A stretch of DNA of 41,778 bases, from NCBI RefSeq assembly GCF_006442815.1, contig NZ_VFVL01000043.1:1-41778 (forward strand), read 5' to 3'. The notes beneath the pieces were generated by a model. The model was given only the letters and a program-made list of their open reading frames with translations. It was not told the DNA's origin and searched no databases. A program made the position numbers and the translations under genes. Positions 24,305-32,588 of this stretch are shown here, in pieces; positions within the stretch are counted from its first letter, which is position 1; the number at the start of each line of letters is the position of its first letter. Source of the DNA: Mesorhizobium sp. B2-4-3. GTDB taxonomy: Bacteria > Pseudomonadota > Alphaproteobacteria > Rhizobiales > Rhizobiaceae.

Positions 24305-24676
24305 TCAGAGCCGCTTCAGGTCGGGGACAGTGAGGTCGCTCTTGGCATTGCCGGTGTTCAAGGTCGTCGCCGGCTCGAACATCAGCACCACCGGCTCGGC
24401 GGTCAGCGAGCGCGGCCGGTGCTCGACGCCGCGCGGCACGACGATGAAATCGCCCTCGCCGAGCTCGACCGGCCCGTCACGGAAATCGATGGCGATCCTG
24501 CCGCGCAGCACGAGGAAGGCCTCGTCCTCATTGTCATGCGCATGCCAGTCGAACACCTCGCCGAACTTGGCGACCTTGGCCTGGCTGTCATTGACGTCGC
24601 CGGCGATATGCGGATCGAAGACCTTGGCGATCTTTTGATCCGCCGCCTCGACCAGGTTTATCTTGCGCGGGGGCAT
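24305..24676 (-). CDS. Small cupin-fold protein
   Basis: A 123-residue single-domain cupin. The first metal motif is FDWHAHDNEDEAFLVLRGR with His45, His47 and Glu52, and the second is GDFIVVPRGVEHRP with His86, so a divalent metal site is likely. Such one-domain cupins include isomerases, dioxygenases and binding proteins, and the reaction here cannot be told. It begins 4 bases after sucC and ends 3 bases before the DUF1579 gene, forming a two-gene insert inside sucCD. Confidence 0.87.
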   Translation of the reverse strand: MPPRKINLVEAADQKIAKVFDPHIAGDVNDSQAKVAKFGEVFDWHAHDNEDEAFLVLRGRIAIDFRDGPVELGEGDFIVVPRGVEHRPRSLTAEPVVLMFEPATTLNTGNAKSDLTVPDLKRL

Positions 24677-24680
24677 CCGT

Positions 24681-25874
<1,194 letters not shown>

Positions 25875-25899
25875 GCGCGTGGTTCTCCGGGGAGGACTG

Positions 25900-26868
25900 T
25901 TATTTGCCGGCGAGATGCGGGGCGATCTTGGTGCAGGCCTCCGTCAGGCCCTGGACCGCCGCGACCGAGGAATCGAACATCTTCTGCTCGGCCTTGGACA
26001 GGTCGATCTCGATGACGCGCTCGACACCGCCGGCGCCGATCACCACCGGAACGCCCACATAGGTGTTCTTCACGCCATACTGGCCGGAGAGATGCGCCGC
26101 GCAGGGCAGCACACGCTTCTTGTCCTTGAGGTAGGATTCGGCCATGGCGATCGCGGAGGCCGCCGGCGCGTAGTAGGCCGAGCCGGTCTTGAGCAGGCCG
26201 ACGATCTCGGCGCCGCCGTCGCGGGTGCGCTGCACGATCTGGTCGAGCTTTTCCTTGGAGGTCCAGCCCATCTTGACGAGGTCGGGCAGCGGGATGCCGG
26301 CGACCGTCGAATAGCGGATCATCGGCACCATGGAATCGCCGTGGCCGCCGAGCACGAAGGCGGTGACATCCTCGACCGAGACCTTGAACTCTTCGGCCAG
26401 GAAATAACGGAAACGCGACGAGTCCAGCACGCCGGCCATGCCGACGACATGGCTGGTAGGCAGGCCGGAGAACTTCTGCAGCGCCCAGACCATGGCGTCG
26501 AGCGGGTTGGTGATGCAGATGACGAAAGCCTTCGGCGCGTACTTCTTCAAGCCGGCGCCGACCTGTTCCATCACCTTGAGGTTGATGCCGAGAAGGTCGT
26601 CGCGGCTCATGCCGGGCTTGCGCGGCACGCCGGCGGTGACGACACACACATCCGCGCCCTCGATGCCGGCATAGTCGTTGACGCCGGTCAGCCTGGAATC
26701 GAACCCGTCGACCGGCGAAGACTGGGCGATGTCGAGGCCCTTGCCCTGCGGAATGCCCTCGGCGATATCGAATAGCACCACGTCGCCGAGGTCCTTGAGG
26801 CCGATCATATGGGCGAGCGTGCCGCCGATCATGCCCGAGCCGATGAGCGCTATCTTGTTGCGTGCCAT
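25900..26868 (-). CDS. mdh: Malate dehydrogenase
   Basis: Oxidises malate to oxaloacetate with NAD+. From the ATG at 26868 the product is 322 residues of the LDH-like malate dehydrogenase class usual in alphaproteobacteria. The nucleotide site GSGMIGG is at 10-16. ITNPLDAMVW, the catalytic His in VLGGHGDSMVP and the loop arginine region VPRKPGMSRDDLL are present. It is the first gene of the TCA operon, so the 212-base AT-richer gap upstream (26869-27080), shared with the divergent acetyltransferase gene, should hold the main promoter. I could not pick out a convincing -35/-10 pair. Confidence 0.97.
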   Translation of the reverse strand: MARNKIALIGSGMIGGTLAHMIGLKDLGDVVLFDIAEGIPQGKGLDIAQSSPVDGFDSRLTGVNDYAGIEGADVCVVTAGVPRKPGMSRDDLLGINLKVMEQVGAGLKKYAPKAFVICITNPLDAMVWALQKFSGLPTSHVVGMAGVLDSSRFRYFLAEEFKVSVEDVTAFVLGGHGDSMVPMIRYSTVAGIPLPDLVKMGWTSKEKLDQIVQRTRDGGAEIVGLLKTGSAYYAPAASAIAMAESYLKDKKRVLPCAAHLSGQYGVKNTYVGVPVVIGAGGVERVIEIDLSKAEQKMFDSSVAAVQGLTEACTKIAPHLAGK

Positions 26869-27080
26869 GTGAGGATGTTTTCCTTTGTCTGTGACGAGGT
26901 CGTGACGGGCTGGGGAGGCCGAAAAGGATGCGGGAAACCGCGAGATTTGGCCGCACCGAATAACTCCGGCACGGAAGAAATTCAAACGATTATTTTGAGC
27001 CTAACATTTTCAATCGGTTAGATGCATCGGGAATTACGTAAACGTCAAAGTTTGTGAGCCGACTGAGGAGAATTTACACA

Positions 27081-27545
27081 ATGAACGTCGAAATCAGAAG
27101 GCTTCATCCCGGCGATGACGCCCTTGTGATGCGAGTGGCCGACGAGGTGTTCGACGAGCCGGTGCGGCCATATCGCCTCGCCGCCTATCTTAACGCGCCC
27201 GGCCACTTCATCGTCGTGGCGATAGTTGACGAAATCGTGGTGGGCCAATGCGCCGCCGTCATTCATCGCCATCCCGACAAGGTGGGCGAGCTTTACATCG
27301 ACGAGGTCGGCGTGGCGCCGCCTTTCCAGCGGCAAGGTATCGCCCGAAAGATGCTCGATGCCATGTTCGAGATCGGCCGCGAGCATGGCTGCGAGGAAGC
27401 CTGGGTCGGCACCGAGCCCGACAACGGACCGGCGCGGGCGCTTTATGAAGCGAGGAAGGAGCCGCATGGGAAGGCGGAGGATTTCGTGATGTATGTGTAC
27501 AGGCTTTCGAAGTTGGCCGAAACGCCCCCGCCCTCGTCATTCTAG
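27081..27545 (+). CDS. GNAT-family acetyltransferase (aminoglycoside 3-acetyltransferase-like)
   Basis: The 154-residue protein has the GNAT core: acetyl-CoA binding in IDEVGVAPPFQRQGIARKML, with the Q/RxxGxA loop, and the strand EAWVGTEPDNGPARALYE. The overall pattern (VADEVFDEPVRPYRLAAYLN, ALYEARKEPHGKAEDFVMY) resembles AAC(3)-I-type enzymes, but chromosomal relatives mostly have unknown substrates, so drug resistance should not be assumed. GAGGAG lies 10 bases before the ATG at 27081. The last codons and the TAG stop lie inside a family A repeat, so the original C-terminus has probably been replaced. Confidence 0.85.
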   Translation: MNVEIRRLHPGDDALVMRVADEVFDEPVRPYRLAAYLNAPGHFIVVAIVDEIVVGQCAAVIHRHPDKVGELYIDEVGVAPPFQRQGIARKMLDAMFEIGREHGCEEAWVGTEPDNGPARALYEARKEPHGKAEDFVMYVYRLSKLAETPPPSSF

Positions 27546-27692
27546 GGCGGAGCAAGGAGCGAAGCGACGCGCGCAGACCCTGGAATCCATGCCGTGACGC
27601 TAAAGCTTTGGAACGGTTCAGAATTCTGCTCCGCCGTGTTCCATGTTCGGACGTCACGGAATGGATCCTCGGGTCAAGCCCGAGGATGACGA
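27535..27692. repeat. Family A modular palindromic repeat, copy 5 (long left, short right end)
   Basis: The left end is of the long type (CTAGGGCGGAGCAAGGAGCG), the right end of the short type (CTCGGGTCAAGCCCGAG). The inner pair TCCATGCCGTGACG / CGTCACGGAATGGA matches at 13 of 14 positions, and the central CAGAATTCTG is intact. It separates convergent genes and overlaps the 3' end of the acetyltransferase gene. Confidence 0.85.
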
Positions 27693-27703
27693 AGGTGAGG
27701 AGG

Positions 27704-28915
27704 CTAGCCCTTAGCCTGCCTTGCCTCAGCCGGCGCCTCGTCCTTCCGCCGCTCAGCCCACCCGTCGAGCCAGTCGCGGCTCTGCATCTCGACCAGGCGC
27801 GAGGCGGTGCGCTCGAATTCGAACACCTCCGTGCCGCGCTTGGCGGTGTAGAGCCGTTCGGGCGCCGCCGCGGCGCTCATCACCAGCCGCATATGATGGT
27901 CGTAGAGCGTGTCGATCAAAAGGATGAAGCGCTTGGCCTCGTTGCGCTTGCCTTCGCCAAGCACCGGCACATGGTCGATGAACACGGTCGAGAAGCGGCC
28001 GGCGATCGCCAGATAATCGCGCGCGCCGAGCGGCTTTTCGCAGAGGTCAGCGAAGGAAAAGCGCGCGGCGTCGCCGGCGGCGCGCGGCACGACGAGGTGG
28101 CGGCCTTTGAGCGTCAACGTGACTTCGCCGGCCGGCTGGCCATACGTCATCGCCTTCCAGGCTTCGTCCAGCGCGCGCTCGGCCGCGGCATCGTCCGGCG
28201 TGACATAAACCGGCTGCCGGTCGAGCTTTTCCTGCCGGTAGTCCTTCTCGGCATCGAGCGTCATCACATGGGCGTTGCGCTCGAGCAGCGAGATGAACGG
28301 CAAAAAGAGCTGGCGGTTCAGCCCGTCGCGATAGAGGTTCTCCGGCGCCACGTTGGAGGTGGCGACCAGCACCACGCCGCTGGCGAACAGCGCCGAGAAC
28401 AGCCGCAACAGGATCATCGCGTCGGCGATGTCGGTGACGGAGAACTCGTCGAAGCACAGCACCCAGGCTTCATCGGCGAGCGCCCGGGCCACCGGCGGGA
28501 TCGGGTCGTCTTCCTTGACCGTGCCGTCCTTGCGCGCCTGCCGGTGCTTCTGGATACGGTCCTGCACATCGGCCATGAAGTCGTTGAAATGCACGCGGCG
28601 CTTGCGCCGGACCGGCAACAGCTCGAAGAACATGTCCATCAGCATGGTCTTGCCGCGCCCGACGCCGCCATGGATGTAGAGGCCCTTGACCGGCTCGCGC
28701 GGCTGCCGCTTGGCCGCGAACAGCCAGCCCAGCGCGCTCGATTTATGCGCCAGCCTTTTTGCTGAGATCTCGTCGGTCAGCCGGTCGAGCGCGGCGACGA
28801 CGCGCTCCTGCGCCGGGTCGCGCCCGACCGCCCCGCTCTGGACGAGATGCTCGTAGCGCTGCCTGACGGTCGCGTGGGTCTGGATACCGTCGCGCAGATG
28901 CATGGGTCCGGTCAT
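27704..28915 (-). CDS. zapE: ZapE (AFG1-type) ATPase
   Basis: Cell-division-associated P-loop ATPase of the AFG1/ZapE family. ZapE acts at the Z-ring in E. coli, and its mitochondrial relative assists inner-membrane protein turnover. The Walker A GGVGRGKTMLMD is followed by the family-specific RVHFNDFM, Walker B LCFDEFSVTDIADAMIL and sensor VATSNVAPENLYRDGLNR. The C-terminal part includes FADLCEKPLGARDYLAIA. The ATG at 28915 gives 403 residues; a TTG 24 bases upstream would also be possible, and no strong ribosome site distinguishes them. It lies downstream of omp19 on the same strand with a 144-bp palindrome between. Confidence 0.92.
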   Translation of the reverse strand: MTGPMHLRDGIQTHATVRQRYEHLVQSGAVGRDPAQERVVAALDRLTDEISAKRLAHKSSALGWLFAAKRQPREPVKGLYIHGGVGRGKTMLMDMFFELLPVRRKRRVHFNDFMADVQDRIQKHRQARKDGTVKEDDPIPPVARALADEAWVLCFDEFSVTDIADAMILLRLFSALFASGVVLVATSNVAPENLYRDGLNRQLFLPFISLLERNAHVMTLDAEKDYRQEKLDRQPVYVTPDDAAAERALDEAWKAMTYGQPAGEVTLTLKGRHLVVPRAAGDAARFSFADLCEKPLGARDYLAIAGRFSTVFIDHVPVLGEGKRNEAKRFILLIDTLYDHHMRLVMSAAAAPERLYTAKRGTEVFEFERTASRLVEMQSRDWLDGWAERRKDEAPAEARQAKG

Positions 28916-28948
28916 TTGCTTTTTGCGCGGAACGCTCAAGGAAGGGCC

Positions 28949-29092
28949 AGGGTGTGTTGAGATTCAGGTCAGGCCGAGTCGAAAATGGCGGTTTCCGAGA
29001 ACCGGAGCGGAGCGTACTTAACGTACGTGAGCACCGGAAGCGCAGGAAGCCGGCATTTGCAGGCCGGCCTCACCCGAATATCAGCACACCCT
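28949..29092. repeat. Family B long palindrome, copy 1 (144 bp)
   Basis: The whole element folds into one imperfect hairpin. The base stem is AGGGTGTG / CACACCCT, the middle stem AAATGGCGGTTTCC / GGAAGCCGGCATTT, and the tip GCGTAC-TTAAC-GTACGT. The second copy at 40675-40819 has the same order and orientation. It lies between omp19 and zapE. Confidence 0.85.
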
Positions 29093-29096
29093 CGCG

Positions 29097-29636
29097 CTAT
29101 CTTGTAAGCGAGATGGGTTGCCCGTTGGAAGTCTGGCCGTCGAACTTTTCGCCGCCGGACGAATAGAGCCTGGCCAGCGTGCCGCCATTTTCATCGTAAA
29201 GTGTCAGCTGCTTGCCGGCGACATTCCACGACTTGATGCCGTCGATCGGAGCCGGGCAGTGCAACGGACCGGCGCGGTAGCCCGCGCCGAACTTGGTCTG
29301 CGGCGTCGCCACCTTGCAGCTCTGCCCGGAGACGTTGACGCTCCACACGCCGGCGACGCTGGCCGCGGTGAGATCGGTGGCGCCGGCGGGCGCCGTGCCG
29401 TCCGGCGGCAGCGAGGCGACCTGAGTATTCTTCGGAGCGGTCGGGAATTGCGACGAATCGGCGGCGCCGGGGGAAGCCGGCGGCGGCAGCTGATTCTGCG
29501 TCACCGTGCCGGAGGGCGCCGGGGTCAGCGGCGCCGGCTGCTGGTCGTCCATCGACGAGAAGCGCGAGGTCGAGCAGCCGCTCGCAACGAGCGCGGCCAG
29601 CGATACGGCCAGAAGGCCAGTCCTTGAAAAATGCAT
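29097..29636 (-). CDS. omp19: Omp19-like outer-membrane lipoprotein with protease-inhibitor domain
   Basis: Lipoprotein of 179 residues closely patterned like Brucella Omp19, a surface-exposed inhibitor of host proteases. The lipobox is LVASGC with the acylated Cys at 21. A Pro/Ala-rich linker (about 30-85) follows, containing TQVASLPP as in Omp19. The C-terminal AprI/Inh-type inhibitor domain has the two-Cys core GQSCKVATPQTKFGAGYRAG then PLHCP, and the end LYDENGGTLARLYSS. GGAGG lies 6 bases before the ATG at 29636. The upstream 195 bases are AT-rich and hold no gene. Confidence 0.9.
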   Translation of the reverse strand: MHFSRTGLLAVSLAALVASGCSTSRFSSMDDQQPAPLTPAPSGTVTQNQLPPPASPGAADSSQFPTAPKNTQVASLPPDGTAPAGATDLTAASVAGVWSVNVSGQSCKVATPQTKFGAGYRAGPLHCPAPIDGIKSWNVAGKQLTLYDENGGTLARLYSSGGEKFDGQTSNGQPISLTR

Positions 29637-29832
29637 TTACAACCTCCGTCGGATCTGGCCGGGGGGAGCCATCCGCGTAATCTCCGCTTCACCAAGACGG
29701 CGAAGGTGGCAGAATTTCAACCCGATATGGTTAAAATAGGGTTTTCGAAGCGGCTGTTGCAAATTTATCGCAACGGAGGGCCCCAGTCGGGAAGATGCCG
29801 CTGAAACCTCGTAATCTATTGAAATACCAATA

Positions 29833-30270
29833 TTAAATCCTGGCGCTCGGCACGAACATATAACCATCCGGGCCGACGATGTAGCATTCGCGCAGGCCAT
29901 GCGGCTTGTCGATCGAGCCGGCCAGCACGATGTGGCCGAGCGCCGCCGCCTTTTTCCCGACCGAGTCCGGATCGGCGCCGTAAAGGCGCAGCTCTATGCC
30001 GGTCCCGCGTGTCTCGGCGCCCGCCGTGATACCGGTCATCGGATTGTCGAGATAGGAATGGTCGGCATGCAGCATGAAGATTGAGCCCAGAAGCTCGATC
30101 GCCGCAAAGTCCTCGTCCGCATAGATGATCCGGGCGCCAGGCACGTCGCGGCAGAAAGCCTCCATCGCCGTCATGTCGGTGACCAATAAGTTGACGCCGA
30201 CCCCAAGCGGCAGCGAGCGGCCGAAATCCTCAGCCTTCATCCACGGTGTCTTGGTTCGCTTCATTGCCAT
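29833..30270 (-). CDS. VOC-superfamily (glyoxalase-like) protein
   Basis: The 145-residue protein has one vicinal-oxygen-chelate pattern: VNLLVTDMTAMEAFCRDVPGARIIYADEDFAAI and the closing LAGSIDKPHGLRECYIVGPDGYMFVPS. Members bind a metal and catalyse diverse reactions or act as resistance or binding proteins. The substrate here is unknown, and the single domain must dimerise to make a site. The ATG at 30270 is chosen because AGGGG lies 8 bases upstream; a GTG at 30279 and an ATG at 30264 are alternatives. Confidence 0.75.
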   Translation of the reverse strand: MAMKRTKTPWMKAEDFGRSLPLGVGVNLLVTDMTAMEAFCRDVPGARIIYADEDFAAIELLGSIFMLHADHSYLDNPMTGITAGAETRGTGIELRLYGADPDSVGKKAAALGHIVLAGSIDKPHGLRECYIVGPDGYMFVPSARI

Positions 30271-30397
30271 GGCGATCACCCCTGTCTGCCGATCCTAGAC
30301 GAGCCGGGCTTCGGCCATTGGCATTCGGGGGCAAAATGCTTGCGCCAGGCCGGCGCGTCCTTATCTCAGGAAACGACGCAAGCGGGCGGGAGACAGA

Positions 30398-31408
30398 ATG
30401 GCCGCGAGAACAGGAACCGCCAACCGCTACTACAGCGGGCCGCCCAGCGATCATTTCGACGGCGCCTTGTTCTTCAATCCCGGCGGCAAGCCGCCCGGGC
30501 GCTTCACCGATCTCCTCAAATGGCAGTTCGGCGGCGGGCGGGCGAAATGGCCGGCTGCGGTTCCGAGCCCCTATCCCCCGGCGAAGCCGGACGTACGGGT
30601 GGAAGGCAGCGCGCTGAGGCTTACCATGGTCGGCCATGCCTCGCTTCTCATCCAGACGGCGGGCCTGAACATCCTGACCGATCCGGTCTGGTCGGAGCGC
30701 GCCTCGCCTTTCGCCTTCGCCGGGCCGAGAAGGGTCAATGCGCCGGGAATTATCTTTGCCGACCTGCCGCCGATCGACCTGGTCCTGATCAGCCACAATC
30801 ACTACGACCATCTCGACATCGCCACGCTGAAGCGGCTGAGGGAGAGACACGACCCGCTGGTGATCGCGCCGCTCGGCAACGACGCCATCATCGGACGCGG
30901 AGCGCCCGGCATGCGGCTCAGCGTGCATGATTGGGGCGACAGGGTCGACGCCGGCGCGGCCGCCATCCATGTCGAGCCGGCGCATCACTGGTCGGCGCGC
31001 GGCGGGCGCGACCGCCGCATGGCGCTGTGGGCGGGCTTCGTCATCGAGACGATGGCCGGCAATATCTATTTCGCCGGCGACACCGGATTTCATGACGGCA
31101 TCAACTACCGGCTGATGGCGCAAAAGCATGGCGGCTTCCGCCTCGCCATCCTGCCGATCGGCGCCTATGAACCGCGCTGGTTCATGGCGCCGCAGCACCA
31201 GAACCCTGAGGAGGCCGTTCAGGGCATGAAGCTGTGCAATGCGGCTCACGCCGCAGGCTGCCATTGGGGCACATTCCATCTCACCGACGAGCCGGTCGAG
31301 GAACCGGCGCAGAAGCTGGCCGAGGCGCTGGCGGCCGAAGACCTTGCGCCGGAGCATTTCCGCGCGATGCGTCCGGGCGAGGTGTGGGACATTCCGCTGA
31401 CCGGCTAA
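30398..31408 (+). CDS. MBL-fold metallohydrolase, NAPE-PLD/UlaG-like
   Basis: The 336-residue cytoplasmic hydrolase has two zinc sites. The signature HNHYDHLD starts at His133, with His135, Asp137 and His138. EPAHHWSARGGRDRRMALWAGFVIE, FAGDTGFHDG and the late CHWGTFHLTDEP follow, an arrangement matching N-acyl-phosphatidylethanolamine phospholipase D-like proteins. A role in lipid turnover is possible but not shown by sequence alone. A GGGAGA ribosome site precedes the ATG by 5 bases. A strong hairpin begins six bases after the stop. Confidence 0.88.
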   Translation: MAARTGTANRYYSGPPSDHFDGALFFNPGGKPPGRFTDLLKWQFGGGRAKWPAAVPSPYPPAKPDVRVEGSALRLTMVGHASLLIQTAGLNILTDPVWSERASPFAFAGPRRVNAPGIIFADLPPIDLVLISHNHYDHLDIATLKRLRERHDPLVIAPLGNDAIIGRGAPGMRLSVHDWGDRVDAGAAAIHVEPAHHWSARGGRDRRMALWAGFVIETMAGNIYFAGDTGFHDGINYRLMAQKHGGFRLAILPIGAYEPRWFMAPQHQNPEEAVQGMKLCNAAHAAGCHWGTFHLTDEPVEEPAQKLAEALAAEDLAPEHFRAMRPGEVWDIPLTG

Positions 31409-31413
31409 GGAAC

Positions 31414-31458
31414 CCAAGCCGACGAAACGCGTTGGTTTCGCGACGCAATTCGGCTTGG
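31414..31458 (+). promoter_or_regulatory. Nested hairpin sequestering the ribosome site of the DUF1328 gene
   Basis: A 9-bp outer stem CCAAGCCGA / TCGGCTTGG encloses an inner stem CGAAAC / GTTTCG. The ribosome site GGAG of the next gene begins at 31457, so its first bases (GG) are paired in the outer stem. It could serve as the MBL gene's terminator or as a translational switch for the small membrane protein. Confidence 0.5.
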
Positions 31459-31468
31459 AGCCCCGTCC

Positions 31469-31630
31469 ATGATCAAGTGGATCATCATCCTTCTCATCAT
31501 TGCCGCCGCCGCGAGCCTGCTCGGCATGCCGGCGCTGGCGGGCGCCGCCGCCACCGGCGCACGCATCCTGATCGGCGTCGTGCTGATCATCTTCCTGCTG
31601 ATCGTGCTCGGGGTATTCGCCGTCACATAA
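31469..31630 (+). CDS. DUF1328 (UPF0391) small membrane protein
   Basis: A 53-residue protein with two hydrophobic helices: IKWIIILLIIAAAASLL and RILIGVVLIIFLLIVLGVFAV, separated by the family loop GMPALAGAAATGA. It resembles E. coli YtjA in length and layout. Members are often stress-induced but have no defined function. GGAG lies 8 bases before the ATG, partly inside a hairpin (31414-31458). Confidence 0.88.
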   Translation: MIKWIIILLIIAAAASLLGMPALAGAAATGARILIGVVLIIFLLIVLGVFAVT

Positions 31631-31703
31631 GACGCGGCCGGACTGGTAATTCTGGGCCATTTCCGCCATATAGCGGCCAAACGGAATTGGAACGACCGGT
31701 TAG

Positions 31704-32588
31704 ATGGCAGGCAGCGCCCCCTTCGCCAAGATGAACGGCATCGGCAACGAGATCATCGTTGCCGATATGCGCGGCCGCGCCGACAAGGTGACAGCCGCGG
31801 CGGCGATCGCTCTCAATGCCGGCGAGGCGACGAAGTTCGACCAGATCATGGCGATCCACGACGCGAAGACGCCGGGCACCGCCTATTATATCGACATCCT
31901 GAATTCCGATGGCACCAGTGCGCAGGCCTGCGGCAACGGCATGCGCTGCGTGGTGCAGGCTTTGGCTGCCGAGACGGGCAACAAGAGCTTCGCCTTCGAG
32001 ACCCGCGCCGGCATCCTGAATGCGCAGGAGCATGCCGACGGGACGATCTCGGTCGACATGGGCAAGCCCCGCTTCGGCTGGCAGGAGATCCCGCTGGCGG
32101 AAGAATTCCGCGATACCCGCATGATCGAGCTGCAGATCGGTCCGATCGACGCCCCGGTGCTGCATTCGCCCTCGGCGGTTTCGATGGGCAACCCGCATGC
32201 CATCTTCTGGGTCGACAACGACGTCTGGTCCTACGAGCTGGACCGCTTCGGCCCGCTGCTCGAGAACCATCCGATCTTCCCCGAGCGCGCCAACATCACC
32301 ATCGCCCGGGTGACGTCGCCAGAGACGATGATTATCCGCACCTGGGAGCGCGGCGCCGGCCTCACCAAGGCCTGCGGCTCGGCCGCGTGCGCCGCCGTGG
32401 TCGCGGCCGCCCGCACCAGGCGCACCGGCCGCAGCGTCTCGCTGCTGACTCCCGGCGGCGGCGAGCTCAATGTCGAGTGGCGCGACGACGATCACGTCAT
32501 CCTGACCGGTGCTGCCGAATGGGAGTTTTCCGGCAGCTTCGATCCCTCGACCGGCGCCTGGGTTCGCGACACCGAAAGCGCCGCCTGA
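31704..32588 (+). CDS. dapF: Diaminopimelate epimerase
   Basis: Converts LL- to meso-diaminopimelate for lysine and peptidoglycan. The two catalytic cysteines are present: Cys76 in QACGNGMRC and Cys224 in KACGSAACA. The N-terminal AKMNGIGNEIIV and the SMGNPHAIFWV segment are typical. The residue pair after the second Cys is Ser-Ala rather than the Thr-Gly seen in E. coli. The 294-residue length is normal. Its TGA stop overlaps the ATG of mtaB by one base (TGATG). Confidence 0.96.
   Translation: MAGSAPFAKMNGIGNEIIVADMRGRADKVTAAAAIALNAGEATKFDQIMAIHDAKTPGTAYYIDILNSDGTSAQACGNGMRCVVQALAAETGNKSFAFETRAGILNAQEHADGTISVDMGKPRFGWQEIPLAEEFRDTRMIELQIGPIDAPVLHSPSAVSMGNPHAIFWVDNDVWSYELDRFGPLLENHPIFPERANITIARVTSPETMIIRTWERGAGLTKACGSAACAAVVAAARTRRTGRSVSLLTPGGGELNVEWRDDDHVILTGAAEWEFSGSFDPSTGAWVRDTESAA

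Noticed and set aside
27081..27545. Acquired aminoglycoside-resistance gene
   Set aside because: Only family-level resemblance to AAC(3)-I, no mobile-element context and normal base composition; a chromosomal GNAT of unknown substrate is the safer call.
27259..27657. Minus-strand frame with the same LRASLRSLLRPRM peptide
   Set aside because: Again translation of a family A repeat plus antisense of the GNAT gene.
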